A stretch of 64,000 nucleotides of DNA from Aphrophora alni (GCA_963513935.1 OY740768.1:37752368-37816367); one strand, 5' to 3'; positions 23,870-36,164 are shown, numbered from the stretch's first letter. Numbers and translations are program-made. The notes: generated by a model not told the origin, from the sequence alone.

Positions 23870-24260
23870 AGGAAACATGCAGTCCGTCCATAAGCACGAT
23901 AGCGGCCACAACAATTAAGATATGAACATGAGGTTTGGTATAGTGTGCTCATTCAGAAAATCGAATTGTGGCGCGATAGGGACGAAACACACGAGCCAAG
24001 CGAGTGGAGACTTTTTAATATATACACATCTACGAGGCTTGTTAGGACCTATCCGAAGTCAAGAAGTCCATACATAATTACGATTTCAGAAAACATCTGT
24101 AGCAACTATACTTACACTAGGAAAGAACCCTTGATCTACCAATACCATCTTTTGTGGATTACATTTAGAGGATCTGTTGTATTACATTGTATGATGGGGC
24201 TGGGTAAGTATCATGATTACGTCCATCAACTTTGTTTTATAAGAAAATTATGAGCGAAAA
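23870..24260. repeat. Dispersed repeat family C, copy 2
   Basis: The longest copy in the window: it joins the 5' block seen at 19310-19420 to the body seen at 20500-20890, so it defines the order of the family. The 102-codon plus frame (23945-24253) is not conserved in the other copy and is not supported as a gene. Confidence 0.65.
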
Positions 24261-27200
24261 GTTGTTAACCTTTAAACAACAGGAGTTTTTTTTAATAAAT
24301 CTTTAACCGTTGCAGAAAGCGGTGCCACACTTTTAAAAAAATATCCTCCATACAAAGTAGACTTTCATTGAATACATTTCTGTCCTCCAGTAAACCATGT
24401 TACCATGAGATCTGATGACATTGGCATACTTAAAGTAAAAACTGATCTCTAATACAAACGTTATAAAAACTGTGATCAAGGTTCGAACTGGATTTAAAGT
24501 GTTTACGGAGGAAATGAAGGACTAGAGATAAAAGATATGAAACAGGTATTAAAGTAATCATAATTAAATAAATATTAATGTAGTGATTACGAAACAATTC
24601 CAAACTTAAATGTTTCTTCATTTTATAATTAGAATTCGACTGTACAGAGTCGCTTCTTTTTTTGGGTAATAACTATTTAAAGAGGTCAGGTGTAATCTAT
24701 CTAAGCAGAAACATTAAACTGATTGCGACTCCCCAGAATTTAAGCGTAGTCTATGTATATTCATTTGAAAATTTTAATTTCCTCCGACTTGTCAAAGTGA
24801 AACTTCTTCAAAAGAGTTTTGCAATTTCAAGGTTACACATGTGACCAGGATATGTGTATCGGGGGTCACATTTATTGAATACCACCATCTTCTATTAGAT
24901 GTCGGACGTGGGTCGCTTATAATGGTTGTGTACCTATTAGTTAATGAAAAACAGTGTTAAACTATTTGTTGTGAGTATTTTATAAGTGTTGTAGTATTTA
25001 TCTTCTTTTTTTTTACAGGATGTATCCAAAAATCGTTCCTAAACTTTATTATTCCTTACATCAAAACCAATGAAAATTTGTATATAAACATATTTCCTAA
25101 AATGCATATTTATTATAAAGCCGCCATTTTGTGTTTTTAACACACAAAATTATATATTTTTAACACTAAATAATACGAAGTTGAAATTTTGCATGCTAAT
25201 TAATTGTTATGAAGACCAAATTTGAGAAAAATACTCAACCGATTTCCTTAACCCGTTTTAAAATCGCAGCTATTTAGAGTTTTTAACGTTGAATAACTAA
25301 AGGCATTAATTTATCAAAATATTTGCAAGAGAAAAATATTTTACTTTTTAAACGACAGAGAAATGTTTTTTTAAAAATTTTTATTCTTTCTCTTTTATTA
25401 AAATAATTTGGTTATCGACCAAAAACTTAAAACATTAATTCCTGGTAATTGTTTACAACCCATAAGATTAGCCTAGAAGCAATTTTCTTTTCAAATATAC
25501 AATATTTTATCTCTATCTTCCTGTAGCTAAATTTACGAAAACAGCCATTGTTAACTGTCACAAAATTTGAAATATGCTTTCAATATAACAATCATATTTG
25601 TAAAATATATCTAATTTTCAATAAAGGCGATCAGGCGTACGCCGAAATACCAATATCCCAACATTTGTTAAAAATATATTTTGAAACAAGACCGTCAAAT
25701 GAGCGGTGATCATAACCCCTTCCCCCCATAAATGAATTTTATTCTGTGTTTTTTGCTGCTCTAAAGGTCGTAATTTACAGATTTTCTTCAAATTAGGCAT
25801 AAATAGACGTACAATAACTTGATAAGACGTTGATAATAACATTTTGTATCCTTGTTACTAAATGTCATAGCAAAAATTACTAAGGAAAAATAATAATAAT
25901 AACTTAAAAGTTAAAAAATATTACGTTTCTTATAAAATAAGAGTGACTCTACTCACTGAAGTTTGAAGAATCTACGGCTAAATATTTACCTGAAAACAAA
26001 CAAAAAATTGGTAAATTAGTACACAAATAACTTAGTAGGTTTATAATTCACAGATACCTGATTTTATTACAAATACAACTAAATTTGAACAACATTTTGA
26101 AGAAATCGGAAATTTGTGTTTTTACCTTGTGGGTTGTACTGCCAAATTTTAAGTTATAGAAATAGTTTTATGAAACGTTCCGAAAAATACGGACAAAATA
26201 TATCAAAATTTGGTTAAACTCGTCCATTAGTTTGAGCTGTACGGACGACGGACAGACAGAACTTCTAAAAACAATTTTCCAAAGACCTCAAGATATTGCT
26301 ACTAAAAACTCGAAATTGGTTTGTTAACCCATCACATAAACTTTCTCTAGACTACATATTTGTACGAAAGTAAAAGTAAATTAGAAAGAGGATTTTTAGC
26401 TGTTTTTTTTAATAGTGATTTTAGAAGAAGTTAGTTTTTTTTTTATTTAACGCAATCTTTCATGTCTTTCTAAAATTTAAAAAATCTTTTGAATTATCTT
26501 GGTACAATTTTGTAAATAAAGCAACAGAATTTTGTATCTCGCTTAAAATCCATTTGGTTAGTTTTTTTTGCATTTTAAGAATATGACTGAATAAAATCTT
26601 GCCATGTGTTTTCAAGGCCTAACCGACTTTGCTCGTTAGCGAAATTTTCCAAAATATTGCAAAACAAATTCAACATTTATATGAAAATGTAAAAATTTAA
26701 CAAAACTTGAGACAGATAAATCCTTTACAAGGTTATATTTACATTCTGTATTAGCTTAATTATATAAAAATGTACAAAACATTGACGTACATTCGATTCG
26801 TAAAAAAATTTCAAGGTATCCACAAAAAAAAAAGAAATCCGATAAGACTTGCATTTAAGAACCTGTAGTTAACAAGATTACTGAACTAAAACAAAACCCA
26901 AGTTCGGCATGTCCCTAATTGCTTTTAACTGTGTCGAAATCACTTTAGATGTTGTAAGTGCTACCTTCACGATTTCCTCCAAGAAAACAACCGATTTCTT
27001 TGTCTATTAACAAAACAGAACAAACGCAAAGTAATTATTAGTAATAATCTACATTTTTTTAAATACTTTGATTATAAATACAATGAATGAAATCATCATT
27101 AGTAATTTTATCAGCAAAGAACGTGTATAAAATTTCATCATGCTGCATTGTGTAAAAAATGATTAATAGTTGTTCACTTTACTGCATCAAATGAATTAAA

Positions 27201-27752
27201 ACTGAAGTTTTGTTCTTCGAATCGTATACATTACCATAGGCAAAAAAGGGCGAGTTATACAGATGTTTTAATTGGAATTTTAAATAGTTGAGGCAATATC
27301 TGATGTATCAGAAAAATGAATATATAATTTTCTCGCGGATGTATTCATTTAGAGATCATTTTTGAAAACAAGTGATTATTAATAAAATTATAACGTACAT
27401 GTAGAAAACAACAGTCTACAGGCACGTTAAAGCATATTTTGTAACTAAATAAAATTACAAAACTACAATGGCAGTTGAGATTACAAAAAGAAGACAGTAG
27501 CCATTATTCTTTAGGGAAAAACATATTTAGTGATAAATAAATAAACGAACAATATAATAATAAATGTACAATCAACTTCAAAATTTGGCTGTCTCAGGTA
27601 TCAAATTTTACAGTTATACACTGTAAATAATCACAAAGGAAATCCATTTAATATTTAGTAATTTTGTTGAAATAAAGCAGTCAACAAGATTTTTGTTTTG
27701 TTTTAATCGATAAGCTCGAAAGTGGTAGCCTATTTTAAATGAACTTTAATTT
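24261..27752. other. Gene-poor A+T-rich stretch downstream of the receptor array
   Basis: No open frame with a motif (63 codons 24430-24621 minus, 60 codons 24662-24844 plus, 74 codons 25618-25842 minus). ACAGGATGTATCC at about 25016 resembles the outer end of a mariner-type element, and a short hairpin TGTGTTTTTAACACACA sits near 25132. A TTGGTTAAACTCGTCCATTA / CGGACAGACAGAAC block near 26210-26260 is of the kind that recurs in insect repeats. Confidence 0.45.
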
Positions 27753-28534
27753 CATAGTTGTATTGCAAAAACTATTTTAAAAAATGACATTGAACAATGT
27801 AGCAATAAAATGTAGGTTAAAATCAAATCATAACAAAACACTGAAGGTGAAACCAAACAAACTACAAGAGGTTACTTTGTTTTAATGAATAAGTTGGACA
27901 GTACAATATCTCACTTACTTTTGTGACTGTTACTCGAACGTAAAAACCAATACAGTAATAAGATCTTTCTCTGATTAAGGTTGAGTCTCCAATGTGCTTT
28001 TGTATCACTGTTACACAATCGTAAAAAAACAACACAGTAAAGACATTAATCAATGTTAAAATTAAATTTTGGGTGAAATCAAACAGGTCACCAGACATAT
28101 TTGTATTTTTATGAATAAACTGAACAGTCCAATGAATGTTTCATTTACTTTTGCCAAGTTTTATATCACTGTTGTACTATTGCAAAACAATACAGTAATA
28201 AAAAACGTTATAGCAATTATAGGTTGAAATATAACAGGTCACATGACATCTCCGAGTCTTTATGAATAAGCTTGACAGCCCAGTGTTTCCTACTTTTGTG
28301 AACTTCTGTATCACTATAGTACTATTGAAAAAACCAATACAGTAATAACAGGCTACATGACATCTCTGTGTCTTCATGAATAAGCAAACTGTGTCCAATG
28401 TTCTATTTGCTTTTGTGAACTTATTTATTGCTATTGTATTATTGATAAAAATGAATAAAATAAACATTAAACACCGTACCAATGAAACTAAAGTTGAACT
28501 AAAACAAGCCACGATTGACAGTCCAATAAGTCAT
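27753..28534 (-). pseudogene. Tandem array of degenerate Gr C-terminal segments (six copies)
   Basis: Read on the minus strand, at least six head-to-tail segments repeat the last ~45-50 codons of the adjacent receptor (reference: KLIHEETEISCGLFYFNP ... NLVTLLVFAIVQQS). B (28439-28534): MTYWTVN, then RGLF*FNFSFIGTVFNV, with an ~11-codon deletion. C (28322-28405): LLIHEDTEMSCSL, then LLYWFFQ, with an internal deletion. D (28167-28290): KLIHKDSEMSCDLLYFNL*, then FAIVQQ*. E (28005-28146): open, HWTVQFIHKNTNMSGDLF, then TVLFFYDCVTVI. F (about 27921-28000): only ITVLVFTFE*QS is clear. G (27753-27906): QLIH*NKVTSCSLFGFT, then FIATLFNV. Stops, frameshifts and deletions differ between copies, so most or all are non-functional. 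Whether the array belongs to the receptor 3' UTR or supplies alternative ends is unknown. Confidence 0.8.
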
Positions 28535-28552
28535 TTTCATTTATAAACGTTT

Positions 28553-29677
28553 TTATGATTGTTGTACTATTGCAAAAACCAACAGTGTAACGAGATTAAA
28601 CATTGTAGCAATTAAACTTGGGTTGAAATAAAACAGGCCACATGAGATTTCTGTCTCTTCATGAATAAGCTTTAGAGTCCAATGTGTCATTTGTGTTTGT
28701 GTATTTTTACTTTTAATCACATTCGATGCAATTATTTCATTTTTTAGATTCTCTATTTCCATTTTCAGAAGTGTGCAGGACAGAATAGTAAAGCCAATAT
28801 ATAAACAATAAATAACTGGACAACAGAAGAGTGTAACTGTGTTAGCATCGTTTCCTTGTATCTGGTATTGAAATGCTGCATCAGTAAATGAAAGAACGTT
28901 ATTAATCACTAACCAGCCAATAATAGTCGTGTAATAATCAGTGAGGGAACGTAGTACTTCAAAGAGATCATTCATTATTTCGTTTAGAATATTCATCTTT
29001 CTATTTTGTTGTGTGTAAGGTGAAGGTGTTGTACATTCCACCGCAGGCAAAACTCTAACTACGAAGATCTCGACTGATGTTCCCTGAGGAATAGTTTTTA
29101 AACATTTCTTTAATATTTGTAAACGTTGACGTAGTATTAAAACCATTAAAAAGAAATCAGTTGTCACGGTACACGATGTTACAAAACTATGCCAAAAAAT
29201 TAAGTACTTTGTAATGATAAGAACTATATGAACGTATTTTTTTAAAAAGAATAGCCTGTAAACAGGAATGGCAGCTATTACGATAATAACAACAGATATA
29301 GAGATGAGTATTTTGTTTTTTCTATGATCAATGTAATGCCCTAAGCGTTCCAAGTTTTTGTCAACGTTTTTAATGTTCTCAAATATTACAAGTACTGTTC
29401 TGAATTTTTTCAGAATATTCCACAAAGTATACAGTCCACAACACAAATAGGACAAATGAACTACCAGCATTGACCATGTTTTGAAGACTAATGAATTATT
29501 ACTTAAATCATCGTAAGATATAAATACGGTTGCAACTGCGATTGAGCAAAAGAGGAATTTTGTGTAGTATGCGCGAATTTCATTTCGACAAAGTCCAGTT
29601 AATGACACAACGAAAAGCCCCAAACAATACAAACATAAAGTTACTGCTCTATAACTCCAGATTACGTCGGGATACAT
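28553..29677 (-). CDS. Gustatory receptor-like protein (7tm_7), single exon
   Basis: This 374-codon protein has the length and layout of insect gustatory receptors, ligand-gated cation channels of chemosensory neurons with an intracellular N-terminus. Hydrophobic segments lie near residues 10-29, 38-55, 66-88, 122-142, 150-183, 250-268, 281-303 and 346-371. A polar stretch at 186-245 fits the second intracellular loop. The diagnostic C-terminus is present: THWTLKLIHEETEISCGLFY (331-350), then FNPSLIATMFNLVTLLVFAI (351-370). The family end motif TYhhhhhQF appears as T364-LLVFAIV-QQ: Tyr is Leu, Phe is Gln, and there is one extra residue. The ATG at 29675-29677 is the first in frame after a stop seven codons upstream. 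The frame is intact and unspliced. The final ~50 codons have been duplicated repeatedly just downstream. It could be functional or a young pseudogene; ligand unknown. Confidence 0.85.
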   Translation of the reverse strand: MYPDVIWSYRAVTLCLYCLGLFVVSLTGLCRNEIRAYYTKFLFCSIAVATVFISYDDLSNNSLVFKTWSMLVVHLSYLCCGLYTLWNILKKFRTVLVIFENIKNVDKNLERLGHYIDHRKNKILISISVVIIVIAAIPVYRLFFLKKYVHIVLIITKYLIFWHSFVTSCTVTTDFFLMVLILRQRLQILKKCLKTIPQGTSVEIFVVRVLPAVECTTPSPYTQQNRKMNILNEIMNDLFEVLRSLTDYYTTIIGWLVINNVLSFTDAAFQYQIQGNDANTVTLFCCPVIYCLYIGFTILSCTLLKMEIENLKNEIIASNVIKSKNTQTQMTHWTLKLIHEETEISCGLFYFNPSLIATMFNLVTLLVFAIVQQS

Positions 29678-30224
29678 TTTGTACGAACTACACTTTCAGA
29701 CTGTATGTCATGTCAAGGTATGTTTCCAAACTGTTTCTATGGTAACGAAACTCATAATATAAATTGATAATAAATATTTAATAAGGAAATACTTGATTCT
29801 TAATACAGTACTTGATTAAATACTTCATTCTTAATAAAATTTTGTACGTTATATTAATAAATTAGTGAATTAATATTTATATTATTCATTTTATTTATTT
29901 GCAAAAGATACAATCGTTTTTAAATTGTTTATTGAGTCTCAGGTTGAATTTCTCAAATTTATTTTTTTTAAATTGTAACAATCACAACGTTTCGAGAATA
30001 TGAAACAACTCTCACAACCAAGTAAAACTTAGAACATGGCAAACATAGTATTCTAGGAAAATGGGTGAATCTAAAATAATCCAGTTCTCTAAAAAAGGAA
30101 CCCAGGGCTAAACTAGACCTGATCAACCTAAATAATTAAGAATGTATCGTAATGATCCGGAAAAACCATAAGCCGACAGAACAACACAAGAAACACATAC
30201 ACTAAAATCACGTGGTATTTATCA
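29678..30224. other. Upstream region of the receptor gene
   Basis: Strongly A+T-rich, with direct short repeats (TACTTGATTCTTAATA-type words near 29790-29830). No second receptor or exon is visible. A 71-codon plus frame (29530-29745) overlaps the receptor antisense and is a shadow. Confidence 0.45.
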
Positions 30225-30530
30225 TTTTGTGTGTTAGTGTGCTTTGTGGTTTTCCCTGAGACGAGATAGCGTTAGTATGTTGTCTTTGTTATTTTGAGAC
30301 TTCAGATATGGTTTTAGCCCCGAGTTCTTATTTATTTGAAGAGTTCTAGCTTCAGTTTTCAACACATTCCTATTATGGCCCTTTTCATGTTTGTCATGTT
30401 TTAGGTTTAACTTGATAACGATAGTTGATCGATACAATCGAAACGTCATTTATTAGTTTTTATAAACACAAATCATCGTAAAAGTGCAAAAAAACTAAAT
30501 TAATAATATGAAGAATCCTTAGTCTAATTG
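30225..30530. repeat. Dispersed hairpin repeat family D, copy 2
   Basis: Homologous to 58030-58360 from a GTGTGTTAGTGTG block through TATTTTGAGACTTCAG, TTTTAGGTTTAACTTGATAA, CGAAACGTC and the stem TTTATTAGTTTTTATAAACA. It ends with AACTAAATTAATAATATGAA. The 71-codon minus frame at 30234-30449 lies inside and is not conserved in other copies. Confidence 0.7.
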
Positions 30531-31623
30531 TAAGACAAGAATGTACAAAGAGTACCATAAGTCGAGACAGACGTGTAATTGAAAAATTACTGATGTGGCC
30601 ATATTTTGGATTTAGAAATAAACGTATTGAGAAAGGTAGTGCCCAAATTTTTTTTCAGGGTGTCAATAGTAAATGAAAAAGCAAATTTTGTAAATGTAAA
30701 AGGGAAAAAACAAAAAATCTTATTTTTTTAAAATTTATTAATTTCCCCACGTGTATTTGTTTATAGGAGGGAAATAGGTGTAATAAGGGTCTCTTCAAAG
30801 TTACCTATTTATCTAAGAGTTTGTACATTTTCTTTTTGCCCTTTTCAGAAAATAAAAATAAAAATTCTAATATCGGAATTCGTGGTGCATAACTGGACCA
30901 TCTGGAAAAAAAACTGTAGTGGAAACGGTATAAAAACCAGCCCAACCATTTAGAGTGCTAAGACCATACATCTCGACATCTGGACGGGCATCCTCTGATT
31001 TTTATTAAACATTTTGGTTTTTAGAAATGATAATTTCAAAATAATTTTTTCAAATTATAAACGTCGTCTTCAAATTTTAATAAGCAAGAAAACTTAATAA
31101 GATAACATCCAAAATTAGTGGCGCGTTGTGACGAACAATCACCGCATGCAATTTTATCTTTCAATAGAAGTTATTTTCAGTAATCATGTATTAAATATAG
31201 AGGGAATGTTGTATTCATACTATCTCCTGCCGAATCTTAACGAGTTCTTATATTTTTTTTTATTTGTTTCTATGTTTGCATTATGGCCGACAACTTCTTT
31301 TATGACAACCTGTAGTTTTTAACAATTATGTCAATACAAATTTAAATGTAAAAGAAAAAAGTATTCTTGAAATTGAAATAAAATGCATGAAATAAACATA
31401 TAAGGAAATATCCGGAACTTGTTGAAAAATGGGAATTTTTCTTTCTTTTTTTATATATAGCGATCTAATGAACGGTTTTTAATATTCATTATGACCTCTA
31501 AAATATATCAGAACAATAATTAGCGTGTCGATCCAATCGTTATTACTGTTTAAATAAATTAAAACTGTAAAAACTGACAATTAATACAGGTTTTATTAAA
31601 ATCTGTTCCATTAGATTCCGACA
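30531..31623. other. No recognisable gene
   Basis: Only a 64-codon plus frame (31128-31322), rich in hydrophobic residues and without a motif. Confidence 0.45.
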
Positions 31624-33465
31624 TATATTGGGTCAGAGAAATATAATTTTTTGAAATAAACACTATATCACTTGAAACAAAATTATTAGCATATAAACAT
31701 TCGTGATTACAAAGCATTTAATTATATTCATTAGGGAAAAAAAATCACATCTTGCAAATGATGTCCATTTTCGTTAATGCATTGTTGTAAGCGTTGAAGG
31801 AAATTGACCTACATTCTATCTAAAGACCTCTGTCGATTTGGGCAATTTGTTGATGAATACTGTCCTTTAATTCATTTAAATTACAAGGTGGCATACACGT
31901 GCGACTTAGAAGTACTCCCAGAAAAAATAGTAGCACACCTATACAGTAAATCTGGGGACCAAGAGAACATGGCACATCACCAAATCTGGAAACAGAGGAC
32001 GAAGAACATCCATTGAAGCTCGGGCTGTGTGCGATGTTATTCCAACTTGTTAAAACCATCCGTTCTTCTTAAGCACAAAACAGTTACAGTAACACCATAT
32101 TGTTAAAAAAAATAAGGACTAATGACGCAATTCTTTTTCAACGCGCACCAAATTGTAACTTTTGGGTTGTGGTTGGTAGATTTCTCGGGGATTATCAGCA
32201 GCCCAGAAGCGACAATTTTGTTTGTTGACTACACCATCGAGATGAAAATAAGCATCACCCCCTCATCAACAAGATTATGTTTTCATTGTCTTCATAAAGT
32301 GCAAAGTTCAGTCGTTGTTGGTAATCTCTTAGCACAACCGCTAACTTGTACGAGTGAAAACGTAATTGTTCACTGCACTTATAAATATCTATACTTTATA
32401 TATAAACCAAGTACGTCACGATCCTGTATAAAATATAATTTTCTGTTCTTTTCATGAAGACATAAATTCCTGCTAACCTCATTTTAAATCGGACAAAATT
32501 AAAATCTCTTAATACGTAAAAAAATATAGAAATTTAAGCTGCATTTATTTATATCTCATATTCACCATAATAATTCAAAGTACTGGTGTATTTAAATTAT
32601 ATTACTAATAAAAAAATATATAACATGTAATTTGGATTGATTTATTTTAAGGTCAGTCAGGGATGTAAGACGTATTTCACGGTTTCATTTTTCGAACGTT
32701 TCAGTGTTTTAAAAGAGAGAAGGAAGAATTCTACTAACTAGTCCTACAACACACAGGCTAACTTTGCATTTCTATCATGATGCTAGTATTTAGTGTTGTT
32801 ATTAATGGGTCACATAAACTAAAACTTAATTTTATATTTTCAATTAATCTTTTTATAAATCCAGAAATAAATAGAAGTGCACGAAATTGGGACTACTAGA
32901 ACTTAGTAAGTCCCGATATCGTTTAGAGAACCGTCTCAGTGTGGGTTTACGTACAGAAAATAATATCTTGGTCTAGAGTGAAAGTATTGGATAATAGAAA
33001 ATTCAGTTCCTCATAGTTGTCGATGTTTGGCACAAATTTCAACAGTTCTTTTTTTAAATTCTAATCACCGTGCGATTGTTTATTAAAGTTTCACAGAATG
33101 TCTCTGGACTTTGTAACACTACTCTTCTAAACGTTTCCACATTTTTCGGAGTACACGTGGGCCACCTGGTGGTTTGGTATTTATTAATGAGACTCCTGAA
33201 CGAAGATTGTATTACGAGAGGGAACAGAATCATTTCCGTGGAAACTCACTCTGAACAACAGTCATCTATTCACAACTCTTCACACAACTGTCGTGTGCAA
33301 AAACACGGTATTCTTACATACACAGCTTCATGAAGCCGTCTGAAAGTGAAATGCTACGAGCAAAGGAAATGTATAACCCCCACACTCCCCACCCCAACTT
33401 CTCTCCCCTACACACGGAATAATAGCCTCTCAAAAACATCCGATTTCTCTGCCCCACCCTGTATA
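31624..33465 (-). mobile_element. Second mariner-like element, interrupted
   Basis: Right end: the complement of 33430-33463 reads TACAGGGTGGGGCAGAGAAA, a terminus typical of DUF4817-type insect mariners. Left end: TTGGGTCAGAGAAATATAAT at 31629-31648 is its diverged partner. Minus-strand transposase fossils in order are an N-terminal SGVSLINTKPPGGPRVLRKM near 33140-33200, GDAYFHLDGVVNKQNCRFWA with DNP (32175-32260), a frameshifted TIWCALKKNCVISPYFF (32110-32165), NLNELKDSIHQQIAQIDR (31820-31890), and LQRLQQCINENGHHLQDVIF (31740-31800). Between the N-terminal block and the rest, roughly 32360-33070, is unrelated A+T-rich sequence, presumably a later insertion of ~700 bp. This lineage differs clearly from the 14-kb copy. 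Confidence 0.75.
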
Positions 33466-35214
33466 TATAAAATATAAAAACCACTATTTTGGAACTTGAA
33501 TTGTTATACACAATATAGTTGGGATATTTCTTGCACTACGGAACGAAACTTTAAACTTGTCTTAAACCCCAAATGAAAAAAGACTCAATGTACTAGATCG
33601 CGTAATTTATAAAAATAATTTATCTCAACAGTTTATTTCAAGGGGGATCAGACAAACTAGTGTTTATATGGTAATAATGAGGAAACATGTAGTTTATTTT
33701 ATTGGCAGCTGAATTATCATATTTTTTGTTACCGATTTCAATTATAATTAATAATTAATGTATAAAGAAGTAATGCTAATGCTTATATTTAAATAAGGAA
33801 GCAAAATAACTCTTATATAATACTTCAATACAACTGGTTTTCATTGGTATGTAGGATAATTGTAGGTTATATTGCTATGGAAAAACAAATAGAAAATTAA
33901 CAAGATACCTCATTGCACAACTGCAACAAAAACACATATTTAAATAAAGTATTTAACGCTGAGCCGTGTCATATTTTAAAGTAGGAAAAAATTGAGAAAG
34001 TTAATACAAAATATTTTATTGAAATTGAAATTTGACAAGAAATAGCGCGTTATATGAATAAAGCTGTCTTTTCCTTAATGAAAATCAAGGAAGTATGATT
34101 AGAATGGTGATCCTTTATTTTGCGAAATTTTAGACATTCTTATAAAGTTTTTTGGGGTTTTAAAAACAGATTTCGTGATACACTACATCGTTCAAGGAAT
34201 ATTGTAAAAATCGGTTCAGCCGTTTGGATTATAATGTCGATAAATTTGGTCTTAAGAATATGTTTAATTTTTTATGAATTTTCCCTTACATAAGTTTAAA
34301 AAAAAAGTTTATTCTTATTTTATTTTTTTTTTGATATTTTAAATGTCGTCTATTTTTTTAGGAAATGCCACTTGTAATAAATTGTATCTTGGTTAATATC
34401 TTTCAATGAAAACAAATTTTGTTTAAATAACTAAGAACATTATAATTTGACTTTTGATTAAGAGAGTATGGTTTTTCCGCAAATTTAGAAAACCGCGTTG
34501 GTATTAAACTTTTCCCCTCCCATGTTCTGCCAAATATTAAACTTTAAGTCACTAGATTAGGTCAAAATATAAGTCTTATTTCTGCATGTAACAGTTTTCA
34601 ATTTCAACTATGAGAAAAAAAATTGTTTCTAAAATTTAAAAGTTGTGGTTTAAAAACCATATCTCTAAATTAAAGTTAAGGGATTTTTGGAAAGCAAGTG
34701 AAAAACAAATATTTAAAGCAGCATATTATTAAATTAATTACCATTACACTCGTCAATAAGGTATATACGAATTTAACGTATCCATGACATACATTTTAAT
34801 TTAGCCTGAAATAAAAAAATATTTCGTTTAGGTTCTTGTATGCTAAGTAATATGGCTAATAAGTTTTCGGGAAATTATCTTAATAAAAATATCCATCCGT
34901 CCATGAATAGCAGAAAGTGAATAACCAAGAAAATTTAATTTACTTTTTCATTATTATCTGAAAAATCTACATTGAAATTAATAATATGTTAGTTCCATTA
35001 TTTGAATGGACAACATTTTGAAATATTAAACGAGATCAATAATGGATTAGTCATTCTTAAATAAATCAATTCGATTTAGTCAGGATTCAATGAAAATGAT
35101 TTGCCTTTAAATTTGAAAAGTAATGGGCAACTTCTATAGAAAATAGAGCGGGAACAGATAGTGTATTCAAAAGAAATTCGTAGAATAATTGTACTACAAA
35201 AACATATGTATATA
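33466..35214. other. No recognisable gene
   Basis: Stop-dense in all frames. A CGGTTCAGCCGTTTGGAT word near 34212 is the kind of repeat-associated sequence common in insect mobile elements. Confidence 0.45.
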
Positions 35215-35330
35215 AAAAGATATAGGATTCAGGAGTATAAATCAACTCAATTGATCACTTAATCTTTAAAATCGTATATTAGTTTTTATATACAAAAATG
35301 ATGCGAAATATTGAAATGAACTATATCAAT
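35215..35330. repeat. Dispersed hairpin repeat family D, 3' fragment
   Basis: It retains the terminal hairpin, CGTATATTAGTTTTTATATAC followed by AAAAATGATG, and a downstream GAAATGAACTATATCAAT. That block corresponds to the AACTAAATCAATAATATGAA end of copy 3. The stem bases differ from other copies, but pairing is kept. Confidence 0.55.
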
Positions 35331-35533
35331 TCAATGTATGTTATTTTGTGTTTTCAGATGGTGAAATTTTTTTAAATATAAAATTTAATAAAAAATTCTA
35401 AATAATTTGTAAGATCTACCATTTGAAATAGCTGGTTATCGAATTTATCTGAAGTTTCTATGAGATACAGTATTTTCAATAAGTTTACAGATTTTTAAAA
35501 TTTTAATTTAATTTTTTTTAATTATTTTTTTTT

Positions 35534-35785
35534 TTAGGTAGGAACGACACAAATCATAGGTATTAGGCCTATACATTCATATTTATAGAATTCTGAAAGA
35601 ATATTTCTGTTGTAAGGAGATCGCAATAACATATTTTCTATAAATTCAGCCAAATTCCGGTAAATAATAAAATTTGAAGAGGACTGTTTTATAATCGTAT
35701 TACGCAACAATGAATTTGACCTTATCACACACCACTCAGTGACTAAACGAATCGCGTTTAACCTCGTCCTTATACCTGAAAAAAC
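35534..35785 (-). other. Possible terminal coding exon, unidentified
   Basis: A minus-strand open stretch of about 80 codons ends at the stop 35534-35536. It is preceded by a good splice-acceptor-like sequence: the complement of about 35776-35800 is a T-rich tract with two CAGs, the second directly before GTATAAGG. The predicted piece starts near GIRTRLNAIRLVTEWCVIRS and ends YECIGLIPMICVVPT. Composition is more protein-like than neighbouring chance frames, with mixed charged and aromatic residues. No family is recognised, and no partner exon was found upstream. The acceptor could be fortuitous. Confidence 0.25.
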
Positions 35786-36164
35786 TGAAATGAAACTAGG
35801 TTCGTTGTAGATTAAATATGAAATACAATAAATATGATATAAGCATACCAGTAAAAAGGAAACATTAAGCAAGGTCGTCAAATACAGGAAGAAAAGCAGC
35901 TGTCTGTAAAAAAAATGAACACGTAGGTTTATCTAATATTTCAATAGACTTCAATGATAATTTATAATTCACAACTTTAAGGACATAAATCAAGAGTTAA
36001 TACATTTGACTTGAAGATTGATATAACATGACATGTCTTTTAACACAAAAACTATTAAAGCAACTTCCTTAGACACTTTCCTATTATGCAAAATATGTCG
36101 AATACAAATGTATTTCCTACTTTCTTATTTATAGATGCATACTCATGTGACACTAGATTATTTG

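Noticed and set aside
27862..28098. 78-codon ORF as a second receptor gene
   Set aside because: Only the first part matches the Gr C-terminus (copy E); the rest is out-of-frame copy F and G sequence, and no N-terminal receptor body exists.
28177..28512. 111-codon minus ORF as a separate membrane protein
   Set aside because: It runs in a shifted frame across Gr C-terminal repeat copies; the homologous reading is in another frame, with stops.
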